NCBI GenBank assembly: GCA_037447655.1
Contig: JBBHKE010000089.1
Span: 102,679-166,678 of the forward strand
From: Zygnema cylindricum
Taxonomy: Eukaryota > Streptophyta > Zygnematophyceae > Zygnematales > Zygnemataceae
Direction: 5' to 3'
DNA: 64,000 bases
The position numbers were made by a program, and so were the translations under genes. This document shows positions 56,887-64,000 of the stretch, piece by piece. How positions within the stretch are numbered: position 1 is the stretch's first letter; each line of letters begins with the position of its first letter. The notes beneath the pieces were generated by a model. It was not told the DNA's origin and searched no databases. It was given only the letters and a program-made list of their open reading frames with translations.

Positions 56887-57986
56887 ATGGGCCCACCCTC
56901 TAGGGTACCCACCTTTTATGGATCTGGGTTCATCTACTGGGAAGCCATGATGATGAGAGCTTTGTGCGGAAAACGATACTGAGTATCGTCATTGGACAAG
57001 TGAAACGTCCACCTTCGAGAACCCCACCAGGATTTGGAGGAGTAAGGTGTCCTGCAACAACAGCTGCCTCAGCGGAGGAGGTAGATGATGGGGACAGTAG
57101 TGTGTCCGAAAAGGGGAAAGTGAAGGAGACACCCCTCACTCTTATTGCCATAGTACCGAGAACGACGATCGTGACGACCGTGGAGAACGATACTCAAATG
57201 TGGGAGGATGTAAACATGGCTGCCAAGAACTTCATTCTGAGGCACCTCACTCAAGCTTTGGCCACCCCTCATCTTCACATTTACAAGGCCGAGGAGTTGT
57301 GGGTGAGTTTGGTGGAGATCTATTCAGCTAGAACTATTCAGGAGCTCCAGTTGGCTGAGCAAAAGCTAGTGAGTTACACTTACAAAGGAGGAAAGATGTT
57401 AGATTACTGTAATGATCTTTCTTATTTGTATATGGAGATAGAAAATGCAGGGAGGACATGTACAATGAAAATGAAAGTTAACGCTCTTATCATGAAGTTA
57501 CCAGATGAGTACAAGAACATAGTGTACCGAGTACAGGAAATGCCTGATAGTTCATAGAAATGGAACATAGTGGTCCGGATGATACTTGTGTAGGAAAACA
57601 CAATGGAGATTGGGAGAGGAGGAAATTACATTCTAGCTCTAGCAGTAGGAGGGGACCGAAGGGGGAAGGACCCGAAAAAACCCTACAAAGGGGAAAGAGA
57701 TCAGTTTGGAGGACCCAGGCCCCCAAAGGGTTTTGTCATTTTTGCAAAAAGCCGAACACTTCATAGGTGATTGTGTCAAGCTGTCAGAGTTGAGGCTCCA
57801 TGAGAAATGTGGAGAGAGTATTTACAAAGGGAAGAAAATGGCACTTGTGGTCACAAAAGTGACAAAAGAAATCGAGGACGAGTCCTCGTTGGAGAATGGG
57901 GAGCTTGTTCTTGACGAGAGTTTGGAGGAGAAGGAGATCCCTCGGAGAGGGAAGTGTGCCATTGGAGCAATTCCGGAAGCGCCACA
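56887..57986 (+). pseudogene. Copia family 3 gag remnant, element truncated before pol
   Basis: It begins MGPPSRVPTFYGSGF at the ATG in the primer site, hits a stop/frameshift near 56981, then continues in frame at 56964-57557 (MAAKNFILRHLTQALATPHL). After another break it shows a CCHC knuckle (CHFCKKPEHFIGDC, itself frameshifted near 57765). Similarity to copy 2 gag is clear. The similarity ends near EIPRRGKCAIGAI (about 57970), just before the protease, where gypsy LTR-like sequence starts. Non-functional. Confidence 0.82.
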
Positions 57987-58503
57987 GTGTAAAAGGGACA
58001 AAAATATAAGCACCACAATACACCACAATACACGGCGGAAAGCTCCAAGGATCTTCCTATAGCAACAGCAAGAGCACACAACAATGACAGACAAGGTTGC
58101 ACTTTATTACTCGGGAGAGGATTACAAAATTCAGCGCTCGCTGGGAAGGTCTACATAAAGAGTGTCCTGCTGACTAGGCCTACTTGACTATTTAAGCTAA
58201 CTAGTTGGTAGTCAACCTAGTACTGTACAACTGTACACGTGGACCTTCACCGTCAACCGAGATAAATCAAAAATATACTTCTAGAACTATACCGTTCTAT
58301 CTACATTCTGCGGCGTTGCTATACTACTATGCTGCGCTGCTATACTGCGCTGCTATGCTGCTACGCTACTTAGTTGATACGCCGCTAAGTTGCTACGCTT
58401 CTATGTTGCGCTTGTCTGGAATCGCCGCTACGCTGCTCTAACACCGCAACTATAGCAGCCTAGTTGCTAGCTACTAAGTACCCAACTCTGTAACCCTGTT
58501 ACA
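57987..58503 (-). repeat. Probable 3' LTR of a Ty3/gypsy element
   Basis: On the minus strand it starts TGTAACAGGGTTACAG directly after the polypurine-like GTGGGAGGCA, the usual gypsy arrangement. The far end (about 57987, TGTAAAAGGGAC on the plus strand) is approximate. It contains many CTGCTATGCTGCTACGCT-like triplet strings. The second LTR is not in the window. Confidence 0.55.
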
Positions 58504-58556
58504 ATGCCTCCCACTACGGCTTCAGCGTCCCGCTGAACCTTACTGGCGCAAGGGAA

Positions 58557-59340
58557 CTACAATTGCCGGAGTATGCAGTACGTCTCTTCACGGTACTCCT
58601 TGAACTCTTGTCGCAGGGTGTCGAGCTGGATTTGGAGCAATTGCCGGAGTATGCAGTACGTCTCTTCACGGTACTCCTTGAACTCTTGTCGCAGGGTGTC
58701 GAGTTGGATTTGGAGCTGATCACATCAGGTCTCCAGCACCGCAATCTGATGGTCTGCTGCTGCCATCGTCTCCGAGTGATTCGCTCCCGAACTTGGTCCT
58801 CCCCTTCCTTTGGTACAGCCTCTGCTCCCTCGGGTTGCGGCGGAATGGCCGCCAGTGCAGGCTCCTCGGGTGCTGGAATTTGGGGCGCTTCGGGTTCTGC
58901 AAGTTGCTGTGCCTCTTCCACCTCTTCTTCAGCTGGTACCCACGGAGGTACCTTCCTTAGCTTGAAGGACGCATGTTTCCTCGCAACTTGGGCCCGCCGC
59001 AGAGCGTTCTTCCGGGCCAGCTTGAGTACTCGTACCTCAACTGTAACCTCTGCCCGAGAGATGATGTCATCTAGGCGGACATCCCACGGGTGATAATGGC
59101 GAAGTAACCCGAGAACATCGACCCTGTACTGGTAGTTATCTTCAAATACTTCCACAAACGGCAGGGCATTGGGTTTAGCTGCACATAACCCTTGTGGTTG
59201 TTCCAGAGGTCCTTTGTCCTCATAAAATTCAAGGTCGGGTGTGACGGAACGTTGGCGGGGATAAGGATAGGATCCCCGGGCTTTCCAGTACGCCACTCCT
59301 CGGGCCACTCAATTGGACTCCAATAAAAGCGCTTCGCCAA
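58557..59340 (-). pseudogene. Extra ORF downstream of gypsy pol, ending in a duplicated coiled-coil repeat
   Basis: Unrecognised. The minus-strand frame contains WSPIEWPEEWRTGKPGDPI and LLRHYHPWDVRLDDIISRAE, an acidic proline-rich stretch (EEVEEAQQLAEPEAPQIPAP), and, after a frame change and one stop, two tandem 26-residue units beginning LQIQLDTLRQEFKEYREET. The units have heptad-like leucines and end in a stop (58557-58559). The DNA repeat is 78 bp (58561-58638 and 58639-58716), so the duplication keeps frame. It lies between the chromodomain and the 3' LTR, where chromoviruses normally have no gene. Alternatively it is a piece of another element. Confidence 0.45.
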
Positions 59341-59542
59341 GCTTAAGGTGAGATCTGGATGCCGTGTGTCGACAGGAGGAAGAGGTAATCTGAATTTCCT
59401 CTTTCACCTCCCGTGGCCTCCTTTACCTCGTTCTGGCTGGCCAATTATGATTTCTCTGTATTTCCTTTATCCCTCTTGATCCGACGGCGGCCTCAATCTG
59501 GCCGGGATTCCACTTCCTCCTCAATTCTCTGGCGATCCTTTA

Positions 59543-59800
59543 TCATCTTAATTTCCCTTTACTGGTCCGGACTTTGATCCCTCCCCTGACGGTTCTCATT
59601 GCCTGTATGGCGCTTTCCAAATTTCGGTCCATTCTATCTCTTCTCCGGTCTGCCTCTACCATGGCTTCCGCTGCCACTAACAATCTATCAGGACGGAACA
59701 CGTCCCCTTGCCCCACCTGTACCAGTCTCCTCTTCTTTAGTGGTGGAGAGGACGTCGACGCCATGGATACTGTCGTGTATGACAATTCATGGGATTCCAA
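59543..59800 (-). pseudogene. Short basic ORF in the gypsy 3' region
   Basis: Unrecognised. Contains MASTSSPPLKKRRLVQVGQG and AAEAMVEADRRRDRMDRNLE, possibly the start of the same extra gene as 58557-59340. The PPLKKRRLV string looks like a nuclear localisation signal. Coding status is uncertain. Confidence 0.35.
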
Positions 59801-60093
59801 TAGAGAAGGTAAGCTGGCGATGCGAGTGAAACACTCTCCAAAAAGCCTATACAGGGTTGGTCACAAGGGCGGATAGCGGCTTTATCAAAAAGGGTTGAGG
59901 GTTTCACGTTTGGACTCTGCGAAGCGTCGCAGCGTGCGAGGGTATCGCAGCGTCCAACATTTGTAAAATTGCGCTGCTGCGGCAAAATCGAGGTTTCATT
60001 GTCACCAATGTGGTGAAACACAATTGAGCGGTTGTGCTTTCCTGTCAGCGCAACGACGGCGCTACGTTCCTCTGTCGGCAGCGTGACCCTGCT

Positions 60094-61978
60094 TCACTGC
60101 AATGGCTGGGCAGCTATAGCCCTGCGGTGCGGTAACATCGCCGCTGCGTTTCTTCGCCGCGTCCCCAATATAACTGCGATGGTTGCGACACTGCGATTTG
60201 CTCCTTTACTGCGGCCGCTGCGATTGCCCCTTTGGTGAGGCCGAGTGTCCGCACTCTGCTGAAACCGGCGCAGCAACATAGGTGAATGCAGACCCTCCTC
60301 GTCCACCCAAGAGTCGTCCTCAACTCCGTAGCCCTTCCAACGCACCATATATTGGCTTAAGTTGGAACCCCGAGAGCGACGGGACTGAAGGATCTCTTCC
60401 ACCTCATACTCATTCAAAGTACCCTTAACGGGCGGTAAAGGAGTAATCTGTCGTCGACATGAAATATCGAATCAGGGTCGCGAAATGGTTTGAGAAGGGA
60501 AACATGGAACACATTGTGGATATTGCCAGTCGTTCAATATATCCAACTTATATACCACCTCTCCCACCCGCGAAAGAACGGTGAACGGGCGCGTGAATTT
60601 CGGTGCCAAATTTTTTTTTCGAGAGGGGACCCGACAATGATAAGTTTGCTATATTAAGGCGGACCTTATCACCCACGCTGAAAACGGTGGCCTTGCGGTG
60701 AGTGTCGACCTGCGACTTTTGGCGATCCTTGGCCAACTGGAGCGCCTTTACCGCCTTTTCCAGGTCCCCTTGCAACGTTTGGGCTAAAACTAGAGCTGCG
60801 ATTGTAGGGCAAATTGCCACCAATATATTTTGGGGTAGGGTGGGCTGTTGACCATTGAGGGAGAATGGCGTAGCATTCATGGACGAGTGTACGCCACCTC
60901 TATCGCCGTTAAATGCTTCACCCAACCCGTTTGGTGGACTGAGATGTACGCCCGCAAAGCCTCCCCCAAAGTTCGATTCACCCTGTCAGTTTAACCATCA
61001 ACCTGAGGGTGGTAAGTTGTGGATATGGCTAGCTGTGTGCCACACATCTCAAATAGGTTTCTCCAAAAGTGGCTCACGAATTTTTGATCGCAGTCACTGA
61101 CGATCTTCTTCGTAAGTCAGTGATGGCAAAATATCTCTCGAAAGAAGAAGTCCGCGACATCCCGCGCAGTGGCTGTAGTTGACGTGGGTAGGAAATGAGC
61201 CATTTTTGTCAAATAGTCCACGACGACAAAGATTGAGTCATAGCCCTCCTTAGTCAACAAGAGAGCTACGATGAAATCCATCGAGATAGCCTCCCAAGGA
61301 ACAGATGGTATCAGGGCGGGTTATAACAGACCTTGGTGTCCCGATTCCGATTTCTTCCTATTACAAGAATCACATGTCAGGACATACTCCGCAATATCGC
61401 GAGTCATGTTCAGCCAATAATACTCCTCACCGACACGTGCGGTTGTTTTATCATCCCCAAAATGTCCACTGAGTGGCTCGTCGTGACTCAGTTTAAGTAT
61501 CACATGGCGTAACTCCGGATTTGTCGAAACATAAAGTTGTGTTGTCTAACTCGGTCTTTTCCGCCACATACCATTGGCGGTTCGCCTTAGTACCTTCTGT
61601 TTAATGAGTTCCTTCATTGTCTCGTCTTCCTCGTAAGCGGCCTTGATCATATTTAGCCACTGCTCGTCCACTTGCATCGTACTGGTGACTGCGGTGAGTT
61701 TTGGATCCTGCACTGCGTCCGACGCTGCGATGTTCGTTTTCACAGAGCTTACGTTGACATCCTGCGATGCCTGAGATCGTTGCTCCGCCGCTGGCGCAGC
61801 GACTCCAGGTCTTCTTGACAGCGCATCCGCCGGGTTCGTCTTGCCCGGCTTATACTCAATAGCAAGTTCCGGCCCGAAAGTCAGAGGAAATGTCATCCAC
61901 CGAACTTGTTTCTTGGACAACTTCGGTTGTGTTTGCACGTACTGTAGGGCGTGGTGATCCGTGATGACTGTTGTCCAG
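60094..61978 (-). pseudogene. Ty3/gypsy chromovirus pol remnant: RNase H, integrase, chromodomain
   Basis: Read from 61978 down. RNase H end (VITDHHALQYVQTQPKLSKK and GKTNPADALSRRPG, 61978-61546). Integrase H2C2 zinc finger (LSHDEPLSGHF ... LTCDSCNRKK, 61503-61321). Integrase core broken by stops (WEAISMDFIVALLLTKEGYD, SDCDQKFVSHFW, YHPQVDG, about 61310-60950). GPY/F-like region (60925-60548). A chromodomain (YEVEEILQSRRSRGSNLSQY, MVRWKGYGVEDDSWVDEEGL, 60417-60290) marks it as a chromovirus. Gag, protease and most of reverse transcriptase are missing because other DNA starts at 61979. Clearly dead. Confidence 0.85.
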
Positions 61979-62144
61979 CATGAGAGGCAAGCAAGCAAAC
62001 ATGCATCATAACCAGCAAAGTCATGCTCACAAACATATACAACAACGAAAATAAATATGAAAAGTCAATAAAATATATACACCATGAGAAGGAACAAAGG
62101 TGAAAATGACCCAAGAAAGAAGGGGAAGAATACTCCCCTAGAGT
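61979..62144 (+). repeat. Direct repeat, left copy
   Basis: GCATGAGAGGCAAGCAAGCA to ACTCCCCTAGAGTGA. Almost identical to 63324-63490. It breaks the gypsy RNase H frame, so it belongs to an insertion. Confidence 0.85.
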
Positions 62145-62939
62145 GAGAAAATCCAAATCCGATAAAAAATACACTCCTTTCAAGCCAACCGAAATACAAA
62201 CAAGACGAAAACACACAACCAAACCGTCAAGCTGCCCGAGGAAGGCACAGCAAGGTACAGATGTGCTCCCCCACGTTCTCCAATTCCACACTTCCACCAA
62301 AAAACCAAGTTTGGAGGGAAACCTTCCGGACGTGGCCTTAGGCCGTGTGGATTAAAAACGTGGGCAGAAATAAAAGGGGAAATATTCTTAACCTATCTAG
62401 CCTCTACAGCTAGCTAGCAAGGAGAAGAAAGACACGTGGGCAATCGGTGAGAGAGAGAGAGCAAGAGAAAAGCTCCGCTGCCAAGAGAAAATTCTTCTCC
62501 GAAAGCTAAATTCTCTAAGTCCGAGAATTAGGCTAAGTAAGAGCTACACTAGGCCTAAGCAAAATTAGCCTACGTCTAGTCTACTTTACATGTATGAAAC
62601 TACTAAAGATGTTGGCCAATAGGCGGCCAACATCGTTTACCGTACGCCTGACAAAATCCACTGTCCGAGGGTAAAAACCCTCCCTAACTACATGTGCGCG
62701 CGAACCTACATGGGTTCGCGACTGAAATAAATAGATAGTGTATCGAAGCGTCGCCCGGAAATCACGATGCACCTCCAAACAATACTCCACGTACATACTT
62801 TGAAATCGCGTGCATACGCACGAATCAAAACATACCGCACGAAATAAAAGGTCTAGCACGAAATACTCAAAATCGCGTCACGTCGCCCAAACGATGTTTC
62901 GCATCCAACTTTGAAAATCGTGTACCTAAGCACGAAATA
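62145..62939. other. Between direct repeats, nothing recognised
   Basis: Low similarity to anything known to me. From about 62690 it shows degenerate GCGCGnGCGTG-like strings that anticipate the minisatellite. Confidence 0.4.
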
Positions 62940-63310
62940 AACATATCGCACGCAATAAGTGCCTTTTAAAGAAAAACTGAAAATAAGAATCGGAATTAAA
63001 TTGCACGTGCGAACGAAAATTATGCGCGTGTGCCAAAATCGTGCTTGCATGCATAAAACCGCGCGTGCGTGCATAAAACCGCGCGCGAGTGCTTTAAGCT
63101 GCGCGTGCATACAAAATACCGCGCGTGCGTGTAGAATACTGCGCGTGCGTGAGAAATAGTGCGCGTGCGTGAGAAATACTGCGCGTGCGTGAGAAATATT
63201 GCGCGTGCATGCAAAATACTGCGCGTGCGTGTATTATATCGTGCGCGCAAGCCGAATATCGCGCGTGCTGGCATGATATCGTGCGCGCGGGCAACCGACG
63301 CGATGCAGCA
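62940..63310 (+). repeat. GC-rich minisatellite, 20-bp unit GCGCGTGCGTGAGAAATACT
   Basis: About a dozen units. The central four (63139-63220) are nearly identical and the outer ones are degenerate. Units alternate between purine/pyrimidine CGCGTGCG runs and an AT spacer. Confidence 0.88.
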
Positions 63311-63323
63311 TGACAGCAGTCGT

Positions 63324-63490
63324 GCATGAGAGGCAAGCAAGCAAATATGCATCACAACTAGCAAAGTCATGCTCACAAACATATACAACAACGGAAATAA
63401 ATATGAAAAGTCAATAAAATATATACACCATGAGAAGGAACAAAGGTGAAAATGACCCAAGAAAGAAGGGGAAGAATACTCCCCTAGAGT
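63324..63490 (+). repeat. Direct repeat, right copy
   Basis: Matches 61979-62144 over about 166 bp with few differences. The two copies enclose 1.18 kb that includes the minisatellite. Confidence 0.85.
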
Positions 63491-64000
63491 GAAGTGAACC
63501 CAATAATTCCCCCCCCCAGCTCCTTAGCCTGAGGAGGAGTTGGTCAAAACAGCTGAGGGCCTTGAACAACAACAATGGTCAGCCGGGTTGAGAGATAATG
63601 GAGGAGAGAGGCACTCCATGTGGAACCCTTGATCACCACCTGTACATGCATAAACACTCTAAAAACTCAACATCCCATTAGTATCACTATCCACCACATT
63701 GAGAATGTGTGGAAAGACCTTGGTATCGACGGTATGGATCCTTTCCGAGAAAAACGAGTCGCCATTGTCTTTCCAAAGTTCGATACTGGAAAATGCAGGG
63801 AGAGCGGAAGCCAAATGTGCCATAGTGGGCAACGGCTTGCGAGCAGAGACAAGAGGGAGGCAGATTTTGCGACAGGGAAAATTAGAGGGATGGTAGAAGA
63901 AGGACTGATCATGCATATCTACTCCTCCCCTGATTCGGAAGATAACATCCTGTCTCACTAAGCATTCGTAGTCGTTTGATTTGGTGACCAATGCTCGGAC
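63491..64000. other. Window end with two overlapping opposed ORFs of unknown meaning
   Basis: A plus-strand frame 63620-63961 (113 codons) and a minus-strand frame 63659-63991 (110 codons) overlap almost fully. Neither shows a family I know, and at most one is real. A run of nine C bases lies near 63510. Confidence 0.3.

Noticed and set aside
62940-63310. CRISPR-like array of 20-bp repeats
   Set aside because: Spacers are not unique, there are no cas genes, and the host is a eukaryote. It is a minisatellite.
63620-63991. Overlapping opposed ORFs at the window end
   Set aside because: No recognisable family; kept only as an unassigned region, not called as a gene.

Overview
The window looks like nuclear DNA of a streptophyte (land plant or charophyte-grade green alga). 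Two observations support this. A plastid-targeted Get3d-type ATPase is split into seven GT-AG exons with 0.45-1.1 kb introns, and two exons of a TOM1/TOM3-type membrane protein are present. The rest is transposon debris, satellites and purine/pyrimidine tracts. I could not fix the species; a charophyte such as Chara or a bryophyte is only a guess.

Layout. 1-9.5 kb is the gene-rich part. A divergent pair of host genes shares a 245 bp intergenic region: on the minus strand an unrecognised secretory-type protein (start at 3378, several phase-matched exons down to about 308), and on the plus strand GET3D (3624-9089, 451 codons). 9.6-20.1 kb holds a MITE, a purine-rich minisatellite, a decayed Ty1/copia element (copy 1, 11103-17539) and LTR remnants. 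20.4-24.6 kb holds a hairpin cluster and two copies of a gag-like retroelement unit. 24.7-32 kb holds an intact, very young copia (copy 2, LTRs 1042 bp, polyprotein 1452 aa) inserted into an older LTR of its own superfamily. 32-38.9 kb is satellites and microsatellites around two TOM1-like exons on the minus strand.

39.1-54.8 kb is the most unusual part. Internal exons of the RNA polymerase III second-largest subunit (NRPC2/RPC2), preceded by a TATA-like leader, occur twice in inverted orientation. They flank a 5.3 kb AT-rich satellite core, and the right-hand copy is split by a second copia family (48149-53744, target duplication CCACA). 54.8-64 kb holds MITEs, a truncated third copia family, a decayed chromodomain Ty3/gypsy element on the minus strand, and a 20-bp GC-rich minisatellite.

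Linking themes. All three copia families carry, just after the 5' LTR, a match to the anticodon arm of initiator tRNA-Met (the half-tRNA priming seen in Drosophila copia), not the usual 3'-end site. In two families the gag reading frame begins inside the LTR. The LTRs of the copy 1/copy 2/third-family group also carry an antisense tRNA-like module with A-box and B-box matches, and a GTAC-rich stem-loop. These come from direct reading; no database search or folding program was run.
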